DNA of 64,000 bases from Wandonia sp964447015 (GCA_964447015.1 CAYUQU010000005.1:39404-103403); one strand, 5' to 3'. Shown: positions 19,516-29,200, numbered from the stretch's first letter. The notes: a model not told the origin generated them from the letters alone. Program-made: numbers and translations.

Positions 19516-19563
19516 ATAATAACAACAAAGCACGACCAAACGGTCGTGCTTTGTTGTTATTAT
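19516..19563. terminator. Bidirectional terminator, 22-bp perfect stem
   Basis: Arms at 19516-19537 and 19542-19563 are exact reverse complements around the loop AAAC. The stem core CAAAGCACGACC is GC-rich and the outer arms are AT-rich. It ends 12 nt before the hpf stop codon on the opposite strand, so it should terminate hpf, and may also stop readthrough from the barrel gene. Confidence 0.85.
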
Positions 19564-19575
19564 ACGAGTCATTGA

Positions 19576-19875
19576 CTAATGAGCCAACATCTCACCTTTT
19601 CGTATTTTCAATTGTACTACAAGGTCATCAGCAACTCCAGCGGCTGCAGCCTCAAAACTTGCCTCATTGCAGTTTGCATGAATTTGTGGCCCAGGTAAAC
19701 TGAGTCTTACTTCGCAAATAAACCCTTTTCCGTTTGATTCTTTTTCAGATTTAAAAAACACCTCCGCGCTGATCACCCAATCAAATTTTCGCTTTAAAGT
19801 GTCTAATTTTTTGTTTAAAATTCCCTCTGCAGTGCCGTTGCGCTCTGCATTTACAAATTGAATATTCGCCTTCAT
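19576..19875 (-). CDS. Ribosome hibernation-promoting factor (short HPF/RaiA family)
   Basis: 99 residues, the short form of the family. It binds in the decoding channel of the 30S subunit and inactivates ribosomes in stationary phase. The fold is seen from MKANIQFVNAERN, the central VISAEVFFKSEK strand, the FICEVRLSLPG strand and the C-terminal SFEAAAAGVADDLVVQLKIRK helix. There is no long C-terminal dimerisation domain. It sits alone, bounded downstream by the palindromic terminator at 19516-19563. Confidence 0.88.
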   Translation of the reverse strand: MKANIQFVNAERNGTAEGILNKKLDTLKRKFDWVISAEVFFKSEKESNGKGFICEVRLSLPGPQIHANCNEASFEAAAAGVADDLVVQLKIRKGEMLAH

Positions 19876-19975
19876 ATCTATGATTTGTTTGTTATCTAAT
19901 TCCTTAACAAGATAAGAAAAAAAACGGATTTAAAATTCAATAACTGATATAAATCATGAAAACTGTTGGTAGAAA

Positions 19976-20428
19976 TTATTCTCTCGTTTTAGAATCGATA
20001 ATGATGGTAACAGGGCCGTCGTTGATAAGCGCAACTTTCATATCTGCTCCAAACTCTCCCGTCTCCACTCGTAATACTGAATCGATAGCTAATTTTTCTA
20101 TAAACAACTGATAAAGCGGAATGGCAAGTTCGGGGCGAGCGGCTTTCACGTAACTTGGTCTGTTTCCTTTCTTCGTGCTTGCGTGGAGAGTAAACTGACT
20201 TACCACCAAAAACGCTCCTTTGACATCTTGAATCGACAAGTTCATTTTTCCCTCTTCGTCACTGAAGATGCGTAAGTTGATTAATTTCCCTACTAACCAT
20301 TGTACATCTTCTTCCGAATCATCGTGTTCAATTCCTAGTAGGATTAACATTCCCTTCTCTATAGAGCCGACAATTTTGTTCTCAATTTTGACTGAAGCTT
20401 CACTAACACGTTGAATCACTATTCTCAT
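19976..20428 (-). CDS. dtd: D-aminoacyl-tRNA deacylase
   Basis: 150 residues, full length. It hydrolyses D-amino acids mischarged onto tRNA. The family motifs SQFTL (77-81) and NDGPVT (136-141), together with the MRIVIQRVSEASV start, are all present. The ATGA overlap (4 nt) with the upstream rsgA gene indicates translational coupling; both act around ribosome and tRNA quality control. Confidence 0.95.
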   Translation of the reverse strand: MRIVIQRVSEASVKIENKIVGSIEKGMLILLGIEHDDSEEDVQWLVGKLINLRIFSDEEGKMNLSIQDVKGAFLVVSQFTLHASTKKGNRPSYVKAARPELAIPLYQLFIEKLAIDSVLRVETGEFGADMKVALINDGPVTIIIDSKTRE

Positions 20429-21387
20429 CCGTAAATGTTTTTTCTGTAATTCTCCTCTTCTTCATTCTCCATCATCTGCACGTAGTTATGGTAACGGGAC
20501 TCAGAAATTAGACCTTCCTCCACCAACTCCTTCACTTTGCAGTTTGGTTCAGACAGATGTTTGCAGTTATGGTATTTACATTGGTTCAGCACTTCGCGCA
20601 TTTCAGGGAAATAATGACTCATTACTTCCTTGTCTATATCGATTAACCCGAAAGCTTTAATTCCAGGTGTGTCGATAATAAATCCCCCCGTTTCAAGAGG
20701 ATACATCTCAGCAAAAGTGGTGGTATGTTGCCCTTGTAGGTGATACTTGGAGATTTCCCCCGTTCGAGCAGAAATGTTTGGATCTAGGGCATTAATCAAC
20801 GTACTTTTACCTGCTCCACTATGCCCTGCAATCATAACTTGATTACCGTTGATTTCCTGTCTTAGAAAGTCGATATTCTCTTTGCTCAACGCACTAATCT
20901 TATGACACGGATATCCTATAGGCTCGTAAATGGAAATGATATCATCAATAACCTCCATCTCCTCGGGCTCAAACAAATCAATTTTATTGAAAAGTAGGGT
21001 TGTTGGAATTCGAAACGATTCTGCAGCAACCAAAAAACGGTCAATGAAAGCAAGGTGTGTAACAGGAGCTACCAAAGTCACCAATAAATAACACCTGTCA
21101 ATATTTGCCGCTAAAATTTGTGAACGCTTAGAAAGATTAACCGACTTGCGCGCTAAAAAATTAAAGCGCTCGTCAATAGCTACGATAACTCCTTGCAATT
21201 CGTCTTTGTTCTCCCAATCCACAGTCACTTTATCTCCCACCGCAATAGGATTTGTAGTGCGCAAGCCCTGCAACCTGATTTTCCCGCGAATTCGACACTG
21301 GATGTTCTCTCCACTGTCCAAACGCACTTCGTACCAACTCCCCGTAGATTTTATAACGACTGCCTTCAAATTATTTGTTTTGTTCAA
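20425..21387 (-). CDS. rsgA: Ribosome small-subunit-dependent GTPase A
   Basis: 320 residues. A circularly permuted GTPase that releases RbfA and tests maturing 30S subunits. An N-terminal OB-fold (about residues 1-80) is followed by permuted G motifs: LFNKID (G4), SALSKEN (G5), GHSGAGKST (G1) and DTPGI (G3); the C-terminal zinc finger is CKYHNCKHLSEPNC. It leads a two-gene unit with dtd on the minus strand. Confidence 0.96.
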   Translation of the reverse strand: MNKTNNLKAVVIKSTGSWYEVRLDSGENIQCRIRGKIRLQGLRTTNPIAVGDKVTVDWENKDELQGVIVAIDERFNFLARKSVNLSKRSQILAANIDRCYLLVTLVAPVTHLAFIDRFLVAAESFRIPTTLLFNKIDLFEPEEMEVIDDIISIYEPIGYPCHKISALSKENIDFLRQEINGNQVMIAGHSGAGKSTLINALDPNISARTGEISKYHLQGQHTTTFAEMYPLETGGFIIDTPGIKAFGLIDIDKEVMSHYFPEMREVLNQCKYHNCKHLSEPNCKVKELVEEGLISESRYHNYVQMMENEEEENYRKNIYG

Positions 21388-21480
21388 AGTTAGTAATCCT
21401 GATAAGAATAAATTGAGTTTATGTCTTCAGAAATGATTTAGCATAGCAAATGTGTGCTTGTGAAAGCGGTAAGGTGACGA

Positions 21481-21718
21481 TTCAACCCCTTCAGGGTTGA
21501 GAGATTCTGTTTAACTGTAACTACTCCGCATTGCATGCGGAGTTATTTATATTCAATCCCTTCAGGATTCTTAAATAAGCTTTTAAATAATTCTACTTTC
21601 AATAATGAACCTTCAAACCAATCATTTCTCGCAAGTCTGAAGGACTTGAATTTGAACAACCACGGGCTATGCCCGTGGTTATGATAAGCAAATAAACATC
21701 AACCCTGAAGGGGTTGAA
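21481..21718. repeat. Composite inverted-repeat element (REP/BIME-like) with 20-bp perfect ends
   Basis: The 20 nt at 21481-21500 and those at 21699-21718 are exact reverse complements, and each is itself a hairpin (CAACCC/GGGTTG around the central CTTCA or TGAAG). Inside are more hairpins: ACTCCGCA-ttgca-TGCGGAGT (21523-21543) and AACCACGGGC-tat-GCCCGTGGTT (21658-21680), plus variants of the CTTCAGGAT word. This modular hairpin cluster resembles the REP clusters associated with single-strand-type (RAYT) transposases. Confidence 0.75.
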
Positions 21719-21806
21719 TATGCACTATAGGAAAGCTAAAAAGGTAATATAATACTTGTTTTCCTTCAAACACACACTGCACTTAATTAAATCACCTAAA
21801 AAAACT

Positions 21807-21814
21807 TATCTTCG
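21807..21814 (+). promoter_or_regulatory. -7 promoter element of the gldA-like gene (TATCTTCG)
   Basis: TATCTTCG fits TAnnTTCG, the variant also seen twice elsewhere in the window. It lies 18 nt before the gldA ATG. The -33 box is not obvious. Confidence 0.45.
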
Positions 21815-21832
21815 TAAAACAAATATATTGAC

Positions 21833-22747
21833 ATGTCTATCGAAGTATCAAATTTGCAGAAGTTTTATGGGGAGCAAGCCGCGCTTGGTGGAATTTCCTT
21901 TAAGGTGAAAACGGGAGAAATTGTAGGGTTTTTAGGACCAAATGGTGCTGGAAAATCGACCACGATGAAAATTATCACAGGGTTTATTCCCGCTTCGGAA
22001 GGCAGTGTGTCGGTTTGTGGACTTGATGTAGACGAACACTCTATGGAAGTGCGCAAAAAAATTGGGTATTTGCCCGAACACAACCCGCTATATTTGGACA
22101 TGTACGTGAAAGAATACCTCAATTTCGTAGCAGATATTTACAAAATAAAAAATAAAAAAGCGCGAATTGAAGAGATGATTCAGCTCGTTGGCTTGGAAAA
22201 AGAACAGCACAAAAAAATCGGTGCGCTTTCGAAAGGATACAGACAGCGTGTTGGTTTAGCACAAGCCATGATTCACGATCCTGAAGTATTGATTTTAGAT
22301 GAGCCCACAAGTGGACTTGACCCAAATCAATTGGTGGATATCCGCAACCTCATCAAAAAGATTGGCAAAACGAAAACAGTAATGCTATCCACACACATCA
22401 TGCAAGAAGTTGAGGCAATTTGTGACCGTGTAGTGATTATCAATAACGGAATCATTGTGGCGGATAATTCTGCTAAAGAATTGCAAAATCAGGAAAATAA
22501 ACAAGTGGTTATTGTAGAATTTGACTCCGAGTCTAAAGTAACCAAGTCAGAATTAAAGAAAATTGCAGGTGTACATAAGGTTCTTGAAGTAGACAACACC
22601 AATTCGTGGTTGCTCGAGACTAATCAGCAAGACGATTTGAGAAAAACCGTTTCAAAACACGCTGCGGCTAAAGACTGGTTAATTTTGAGTTTAAAAGTTG
22701 AAGAAAAATCTCTGGAACAAGTGTTCAAAGATTTGACAAGTAAGTAA
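21833..22747 (+). CDS. gldA: ABC transporter ATP-binding protein, GldA-like
   Basis: 304 residues. The ATPase domain has Walker A GPNGAGKST (35-43), Q-loop YLPEHNPLY, the signature LSKGYRQR and LILDEPTSGLDP, followed by an 80-residue C-terminal domain. This DrrA-like layout and the KGYRQRVGLAQA signature match GldA, the ATPase subunit of the Gld transporter required for gliding motility in flavobacteria. The partners gldF and gldG are not in this window, so the symbol rests on similarity alone and a general efflux ATPase remains possible. Confidence 0.7.
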   Translation: MSIEVSNLQKFYGEQAALGGISFKVKTGEIVGFLGPNGAGKSTTMKIITGFIPASEGSVSVCGLDVDEHSMEVRKKIGYLPEHNPLYLDMYVKEYLNFVADIYKIKNKKARIEEMIQLVGLEKEQHKKIGALSKGYRQRVGLAQAMIHDPEVLILDEPTSGLDPNQLVDIRNLIKKIGKTKTVMLSTHIMQEVEAICDRVVIINNGIIVADNSAKELQNQENKQVVIVEFDSESKVTKSELKKIAGVHKVLEVDNTNSWLLETNQQDDLRKTVSKHAAAKDWLILSLKVEEKSLEQVFKDLTSK

Positions 22748-22838
22748 TTTCATCGATTTTGGGTGTACATCTTCGTCTTCGCGTGAATTATTCATACGAG
22801 AGGTTTCTCTATTGTACAGCATATTCCTTCAAAATAAC

Positions 22839-22846
22839 TACTTTTG
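22839..22846 (+). promoter_or_regulatory. -7 promoter element of yicC (TACTTTTG)
   Basis: TACTTTTG matches TAnnTTTG and lies 16 nt upstream of the ATG at 22863, inside a longer open frame. It supports the shorter start. Confidence 0.6.
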
Positions 22847-22862
22847 TCAAAACAATAAGCGC

Positions 22863-23732
22863 ATGTTGCACTCCATGACAGGATTCGGTAAAGCAACCGG
22901 ATCATTCCAAAACAAGAAAATAACGATTGAAATTCGTTCGTTGAATAGCAAGTCCCTTGATTTGAGTGTACGACTTGTACCAATCTATAAAGAAAAGGAA
23001 ATTGAACTCCGCCGATTGATTGCCGATCGTCTAGACAGAGGTAAAATTGAAGTAAATCTTTCTGTAGAAAATACAGGAGAAGAGAAAAATTATATCATCA
23101 ACAAGGCTGTTGCTCGTGCTTATTTTAACGACATCAAAGAACTGGAAACAGAACTCGGTCAAACCGCTGTTGATCCTTTAGGTCAGTTGTTGAGAATGCC
23201 AGATATTTATACAAATGCCAAAGAAGAGTTGTCTGAGGAAGAGTGGAATTATGTGAAAAACCTCTTGACGCAAACACTTGACCGTATCGAAGAATTCCGC
23301 TTGCAAGAAGGTAAAAGTCTGTATGCCGATTTTGAAGAACGAATTGGTGAAATTGCACAACTTTTAACTGAAGTTCCCCAATACGAAGACGAGCGTTTAG
23401 TCACAATAAAAGAACGCATGCAAAAAGCCCTTGACGACAAATTGGGCGAGCATGTAGACCAAAATCGACTTGAACAGGAGTTTATCATGTATATTGAAAA
23501 ACTTGATATTACCGAAGAAAAAGTGCGCCTGTCAAATCACCTCGACTATTTCGTTGAAACGATGAATACAGGGAAAGGTGCAGGGAAAAAACTTGGTTTC
23601 ATCACACAAGAAATTGGTCGTGAAATCAACACACTCGGAAGCAAATCTAACCATGTGCAGATGCAAAAAATTGTGGTGCAGATGAAAGACAATTTGGAGA
23701 AAATTAAAGAACAAGTACTGAATACACTATAA
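22863..23732 (+). CDS. YicC-family endoribonuclease-like protein
   Basis: 289 residues, the YicC family length. It begins LHSMTGFGKA, the conserved family start, continues with EIRSLNSKSLDLSVRLVP and ends with the C-terminal domain bearing GKKLGFITQEIGREINTLGSK. Escherichia coli YicC has been linked to RNA degradation. An upstream in-frame ATG at 22812 would add 17 residues lacking family similarity and running through the promoter box, so it is rejected. gmk starts 1 nt after the stop and nadD overlaps gmk, giving a three-gene operon. Confidence 0.92.
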   Translation: MLHSMTGFGKATGSFQNKKITIEIRSLNSKSLDLSVRLVPIYKEKEIELRRLIADRLDRGKIEVNLSVENTGEEKNYIINKAVARAYFNDIKELETELGQTAVDPLGQLLRMPDIYTNAKEELSEEEWNYVKNLLTQTLDRIEEFRLQEGKSLYADFEERIGEIAQLLTEVPQYEDERLVTIKERMQKALDDKLGEHVDQNRLEQEFIMYIEKLDITEEKVRLSNHLDYFVETMNTGKGAGKKLGFITQEIGREINTLGSKSNHVQMQKIVVQMKDNLEKIKEQVLNTL

Positions 23733-23733
23733 A

Positions 23734-24303
23734 ATGAAGCACGAAAAATGCGTCATATTCTCAGCGCCCTCTGGAGCCGGTAAAACTACGATAGTACGAA
23801 GCTTACTCAACTTGGGACTTCCTTTGGAATTTTCCGTTTCTGCTTGCTCGCGCCCAGCTAGAGGTCACGAAACGGATGGGAAGGACTATTACTTTATAGG
23901 AGTTGAGGGATTTAAAAAGAAAATTGCTGAAGGTGCTTTTGTAGAATGGGAAGAAGTATACCCAGACCACTTTTACGGCACATTAAAGTCTGAAGTAGAA
24001 CGCATTTGGAATAACGGCAACGCAGTAATTTTTGATGTCGATGTAATTGGTGGGTTGAATTTGAAAAAGCAATTTGGCGATAAAGCACTTGCTGTATTTG
24101 TCAATCCTCCCTCCGTTCAAGCTCTTGAAGATCGTCTTCGCTTTCGAAGTACTGAAACCGAAGAAAAAATAAAACAACGTTTAGGTAAGGCAAACTATGA
24201 ACTGAAATTTATTACCGATTTCGATGTCGTTGTATTAAATGACACCTTAGAAGTTGCTATCGCAGATGCAGAAAAAGTTGTCACTGAATTTTTAGAGAAA
24301 TGA
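23734..24303 (+). CDS. gmk: Guanylate kinase
   Basis: 189 residues, standard length. It phosphorylates GMP to GDP using ATP. The P-loop is SAPSGAGKTT (10-19), the GMP-binding region includes SVSACSRPARGHETDGKDYYF, and the lid segment RLRFRSTETEEKIKQRLGKA follows. It is the middle gene of yicC-gmk-nadD, an arrangement found in several Bacteroidota. Confidence 0.96.
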   Translation: MKHEKCVIFSAPSGAGKTTIVRSLLNLGLPLEFSVSACSRPARGHETDGKDYYFIGVEGFKKKIAEGAFVEWEEVYPDHFYGTLKSEVERIWNNGNAVIFDVDVIGGLNLKKQFGDKALAVFVNPPSVQALEDRLRFRSTETEEKIKQRLGKANYELKFITDFDVVVLNDTLEVAIADAEKVVTEFLEK

Positions 24304-24911
24304 AGATAGGTTTGTATTTTGGCACATATAACCCCATTCATGTCGGTCATTTAGTGATTGCCAATTACATGATTGAGTATACAGATCTAGACCAGGTTTG
24401 GCTAGTTGTTACTCCGCAAAACCCATTAAAAAAGAAAGCCTCCCTGCTTGAGGATTACCACAGACTAGCACTTGTCAGAATTGCAATAGAAGATAATCAC
24501 AAGTTAAAAGCCAGTGATATTGAATTTAACTTACCTCAACCCTCGTACACATCCACAACTTTAGCTTATTTAAAAGAAAAACACCCAGAAAGTAATTTTT
24601 GCCTAATCATGGGTGAAGACAACCTCCGCACGTTGCATAAATGGCAAAATCACGAAGTCATTCTCCGCGATCACGAAATTTATGTCTACCCAAGAGTGTT
24701 AACTATTCAAGAACAACAAGAGGCTGATCAAATAGGTTACAGCCCCGACAATGGTTTCATGAATCATCCAAATGTGCATATCTGCGATGCACCTGTTATG
24801 AAGGTATCATCGAGCTTTATTCGCGCATCAATAAAAGAAGGCAAAAACCCACGCTACTTGCTTACTGACCCAGTTCATAGGTATATTGATGAGATGAATT
24901 TTTATAAGTAA
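24300..24911 (+). CDS. nadD: Nicotinate-nucleotide adenylyltransferase
   Basis: 203 residues. It joins nicotinate mononucleotide and ATP to form deamido-NAD+. The nucleotidyltransferase motif GTYNPIHVGH (8-17) and the C-terminal SSSFIRASIKEG (the ISSTxIR equivalent) are intact. The ATG overlaps the gmk stop by 4 nt. Downstream is the large non-coding region before the Tc locus. Confidence 0.95.
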   Translation: MKIGLYFGTYNPIHVGHLVIANYMIEYTDLDQVWLVVTPQNPLKKKASLLEDYHRLALVRIAIEDNHKLKASDIEFNLPQPSYTSTTLAYLKEKHPESNFCLIMGEDNLRTLHKWQNHEVILRDHEIYVYPRVLTIQEQQEADQIGYSPDNGFMNHPNVHICDAPVMKVSSSFIRASIKEGKNPRYLLTDPVHRYIDEMNFYK

Positions 24912-24935
24912 TCACCTTGGAGAATCGGGTGTAAT

Positions 24936-25179
24936 AAACCGCTAAAACGGTTGCGTACATTCTTAGTCAATCACATAGGCGCGGAATGAATTCCACACCT
25001 ATATTGAATCGTATTCGCCCCAAATTATGTTTAAAATTTTTTCGAAACCAAGCGTTTGAAAATGGTGTAATTTGAAAAACACCTACAAACAATAATTGTT
25101 CAACACTATACATAGGTGCGGAATTCATTCCGCGCCTATAAAAATAACCCGTTCACCCTCGCAACCGTTTTAACGGTTT
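24936..25179. repeat. Composite element with two nested inverted repeats
   Basis: Outer arms: 24936-24955 and 25160-25179 are reverse complements over 20 nt with one mismatch (core AAAACGGTTGCG). Inner arms: 24975-25002 and 25112-25139 are reverse complements over 28 nt with one mismatch; each is itself near-palindromic around GGAATGAATTCC. The total, 244 bp, and the modular hairpin plan resemble the element at 21481-21718, although the sequences are unrelated. Confidence 0.75.
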
Positions 25180-25477
25180 TCTTCACCACGTATGCAAATA
25201 CTGCAAAAAAGGTGGTAGTGTATTGAATGATAACAAAAAATCTAGCTTTCATAACTCTGTTTTACATACTTTGAAAATGAAAAAGAATATTACCTTTTTA
25301 ACGGATAATTTGACCTAAAAACGGCTTACAATATCGAGCAAATTTCCACCTCATTTTTTAAACTGAAAAACGTAAAAATCTTCCAAAAAAAGTCTTTTTT
25401 TTTGCTTTTTATGATAGAGAAAATTAGGCAAAATTTGCCCCCAAATTGGAGTAAAAAAGTACCCATTATGATAAAAT

Positions 25478-25499
25478 ATTATTTACCACGGTAAATAAT
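25478..25499. promoter_or_regulatory. 22-bp dyad, possible operator upstream of the Tc locus
   Basis: ATTATTTACC at 25478-25487 and its exact reverse complement at 25490-25499 flank two bases. The symmetry, size and position 350 nt before the first Tc gene suit a dimeric regulator site. The surrounding region is AT-rich, so chance is not excluded. Confidence 0.35.
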
Positions 25500-25849
25500 T
25501 GAAAAATCGCAACTTTTGCACTTAAATAATTAAATATCAATTATATACTTGTTTTTCATGGGTGTACCTATCAAAAATGGGGGGTTTTTGTCTTTTTTAT
25601 CGAAGTTATTAACAATTTGGGTTTCAGGCGAAATAGTTTTCAACAAAACGCATTTTTTTTGAGGTGTTTTTTTGTTTTATAATTTTTGTTCGTATAGCTT
25701 CAAGTCGAAAATTGAGTAAAAACCTACTTAAAAACAGAGAAAAATAGAGTCAAAAAACAGCTGAATTTCTAGAGGTAATTTTGGGGTTTGTGAAGGGGAG
25801 AAATTTGATTCAAATTGACACTGAATTTAGGTGCAAAAAATAATAACTT

Positions 25850-26170
25850 ATGTCAACAAATGTCGTTCCCGTTAATACGCGAAATTTTACTGTTGCAGGT
25901 AAAATTGAGTGTGGATTTAATCCCGAATCAGAAGGGATAACTTATACCGAAATGCAATTTCTGAAAGTAGAGGTCTGGTGCAAACAACCTTTAAACGTAT
26001 TATTTCTTGGAAATGGAGTAACTGATGCAGAAGGAAATTTTTCCATCACCTTTGAAGTGGAAGGTACTCCCTCTTACATGGTAAACGGGAAAATTGAAAA
26101 TGCATTCCTGAAAGTCTATTACAAAGGGAAACTCATTTCAGGAGCTAATCCATACATAAATCAGGAATGA
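25850..26170 (+). CDS. Small beta-sandwich (transthyretin-like) protein at the head of the Tc locus
   Basis: 106 residues without a signal peptide. The pattern FTVAGKIE, a long loop, LKVEVWCKQ, VTDAEGNFSITFEVEG and FLKVYYKGK resembles a transthyretin-like or carboxypeptidase-regulatory-type domain, in which the TDAEGNFSI segment is diagnostic. Such domains occur at the N-termini of TcA-like proteins in some bacteria. Position, 52 nt before tcA on the same strand, suggests a partner, a chaperone or a detached TcA N-terminal domain. The function is unknown. Confidence 0.7.
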   Translation: MSTNVVPVNTRNFTVAGKIECGFNPESEGITYTEMQFLKVEVWCKQPLNVLFLGNGVTDAEGNFSITFEVEGTPSYMVNGKIENAFLKVYYKGKLISGANPYINQE

Positions 26171-26222
26171 CGGGTTCTTCATTAAATTAAAATATTTTTT
26201 TCAACTTATAATACTAGTAAAC

Positions 26223-29200
26223 ATGTCTGTTACACCCCCCACTCGCCCTTTTAAAGGATATACGTTAAACGAAGGCTATACTAATCTTGGTACACTTCAG
26301 TTTGATATAACGCAGCTTGAATTTGAGGTTATCGAAGATTTTCAAGAATCGCCTAATAAGCCCAAACCTTCCACCAAAATACTTTTTAGTACAAAATATT
26401 CAACTGGTGAGCCATTACCTGCAGGGTATGTAGTTGAACTGGATTTCATGCTAATAAATACACCTGCCGTAGTGTTCACAGATTCTGTCATCTCCACGAG
26501 AGAAGAGTTTGTAGAGTACAATTTTCCGGGTAATTTCTTCATTAAAAAAAATGATTCTGGAATTTTCATCATTGACTTACGTGTAGAAGGTACAATAACT
26601 ACACGAGATCAAGAGTGTTACATCGAGGTTAAAGACAGTAGTGAGAACTCCTATTATACGCTAATTACAGATTTAGTAGTGAATGGCGATTACCTCTGCA
26701 TATTTGACGGAGATGAAACTTACTACAAACTGGCAGATGAGTTTGAAATTAGTACTGAAGATATAGATGTTATAGTAATTAATCAGTTTGGGGCAGTATT
26801 AACATATAATCCCGATACACAGATTTGGGCAAATTTAGGTAAAATCACGTTTAATCAAATTGAATTTCCTGAAGAATTGGATGAATTTTCAGACGGGTTT
26901 TACGAAACAAATGTAAATACAGGGACAATAACTCAAGGACATTTGGGTGATGACGCATCTACTTTTGAAAATTTTATCGCTATAGTTGAAAATACTTCGC
27001 CATATTATGTAAAGGTTAAAGTTGATATCTATGAATTAGAGGATAAAAGACCTATTCATGATGTGGTTATCGATAGTATACTCCTGGGCAGTCCCGATGT
27101 AAACATCATAACCATTCCCGGCTCACCCGAAGCACCTGAAGATGAATCACCGGATTTAGGCGATATCGAAACGGTAAGTGGTGAAACTTTTTCAACTGCA
27201 TTAGTTAATTTCATTAATACTGAAGAAATTAATTCACTAAAAAAACTTCGTGCATCAGGCCCAATTAGATACATTGACGGAATGCCCACGGAAGGAATTA
27301 CTGAGCCTGAATTGACTTTACTGCAAGCGCATATCGACTTATACATTATTAATGAGAATATTGACGAAAATCAACATTTGATTGATGAGGGATACGACAG
27401 CCTCTTTAAAATTGCTACAACGCCTAAGGATAAATTCTTAGAGGATACTGTTGGAGAAGTTCTTGCTCTTTATCATGCAGCCAAAATGCACGAGGAAGTG
27501 GTGCAAACACAAAAATTACTCTCCAATGTCTTGTCTGCACGAATGTCGGATTATGGATTAAAAACCAACATGTACCCTGCTCTCCCCAATTCGAATTTTG
27601 AGCAGGAAGTATTTGCAAGCTTTATCAATAAATGCGACTGTGATGATTGTAGCTCGGCTATTAGTCCGTTTGCTTACATGGTGGATTTGCTTAAATATGG
27701 AGCCAACACTGTGCGTAAGACAGGTACAAATGCCTACGCTCCGGTCAATTACACGCAATTTTTGACTTTGCTTGAAACATATTTTTTACAGCCTTTTGGC
27801 ACTTTATCCGTGAGTTGTAGCACCTTGAATACTCAATTCTGTCGTGTGCGTTTGGTTACTGAGGTATTGGAAAAATTTGTGGATGAACAAACGCTCCCTC
27901 AACCAGTATTGGATCAACTTGAAGCTGACCGAAATGATTATTTATTAGTAACGTATAAAACTATTCTGAATCAGGCGGGCACGTCATTTCAGGAACTGAG
28001 AGATGTGGTAAAAATGCAACCTGAAGACGAAAAGCTTACACTTGCAGAAAGATGGTCTACCAAAATGGGAATTCCTTTAATCGTTCCTGGAGAGACGGAG
28101 CTTTTAACTGCCGACCGAATTTGGCTGACTTTTGATAATACAGACCCCGACTATGTGCTGAATGCAGAAAATCTGGAACTTATCTTTGGTTTCAGAGACA
28201 CCTTGCGGGACGTGCTTACCAACACGCCTGATTCACTGATGAATCAATGGCGCGCTGCTCATTTGCGCGATATGTGGAGAATACAGGATTATCCGTTTAC
28301 AAGCTACAGCCGCGAGTATGTAGACCCAGAAAACCCTGCTACATTCAAAGCAAATTGGAAACCACTTATTGATCCTGATAACGTCGGACCTACAGACATG
28401 ACGTATTATACATCTGAGTTTGCAAGTGAATTGTGGCGACACAGAAAAGCAGATACAGATACATTTTTGAAACGCTGGATTACAGAAGCTGGTTTTCTTT
28501 CGCGTACTTCGGCTGACATAAATAAGCGAATTTTACGTGTAGCGGACAGAGATATCACGACACATGTGATTGAAGCGGACAAAGTGTATATCAATCATAA
28601 CCCTGAGCCAACCACCTATCATGTACTGAACAAAACGTTGATTAACTTGGATACGGATGTGATCTTGAGAAAATCGACGATTGTTGATGAAGTTGTAACT
28701 CTTGAGCCAGCTATGGTTCAGCCTAATGGGACTGAGCCTGTGATGCGATACAACAGGGTTTTAAATGTGCCTGATGAAGGTATTGAAATTGTGCCTGGTA
28801 CTGGAGATTATGCGGTTACGATTGATTTCGGAGAAAATGCAGTATTGGAAGACATACTAACAGATGGTCTTTTGAAATTGATTAGTGATACATCTGAGGA
28901 AATTTATTCGAGTGAATTTACCACAGGTGATTACACAATCCCAACCATCAGTTATGAGCAACCTTACAAAGTTGAATTTAAAATTACATATGAGGACGAA
29001 ACTTTTTTTAGTGGCAATTTAAAACTAATCTACGAAGTAGAAGTTCCATTATACACCACCGAAATTCCAAACCCAAATTTAATTTGTGAAGAATTATTTG
29101 GCGTGAATAGTTCTTCATACCCTTTCTTTGATTCTTTGCTAAGCTTCGATTACACGGTTTGGAATTTACCTGATGGGTGGACTGTTGAGACTGGGTATAC

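Larger units (their letters stand above)
21388..21832. other. Long intergenic region filled by a REP-like repeat cluster
   Basis: These 445 nt between divergent rsgA and gldA contain no plausible gene. Most of the space is the composite inverted-repeat element at 21481-21718; the 3' part carries the gldA promoter candidate at 21807-21814. Confidence 0.7.
24912..25849. other. 938-nt non-coding region upstream of the Tc toxin locus
   Basis: No open frame here looks coding. It holds a composite inverted-repeat element (24936-25179), a 22-bp dyad (25478-25499) and long A/T runs. AT content rises sharply after about 25200. I see no clean TTG/TAnnTTTG promoter pair. The toxin transcript may start within it from an alternative sigma factor or may have a long leader. 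Confidence 0.65.

Noticed and set aside
22812..22862. Longer YicC from an upstream ATG
   Set aside because: The conserved family start LHSMTGFG follows the ATG at 22863, and a perfect TACTTTTG box lies in the would-be extension.
24912..25849. Hidden small gene or riboswitch in the long region before the Tc locus
   Set aside because: Reading frames are short and poor in coding features, and no conserved riboswitch core could be recognised by eye. A structure search was not possible here.
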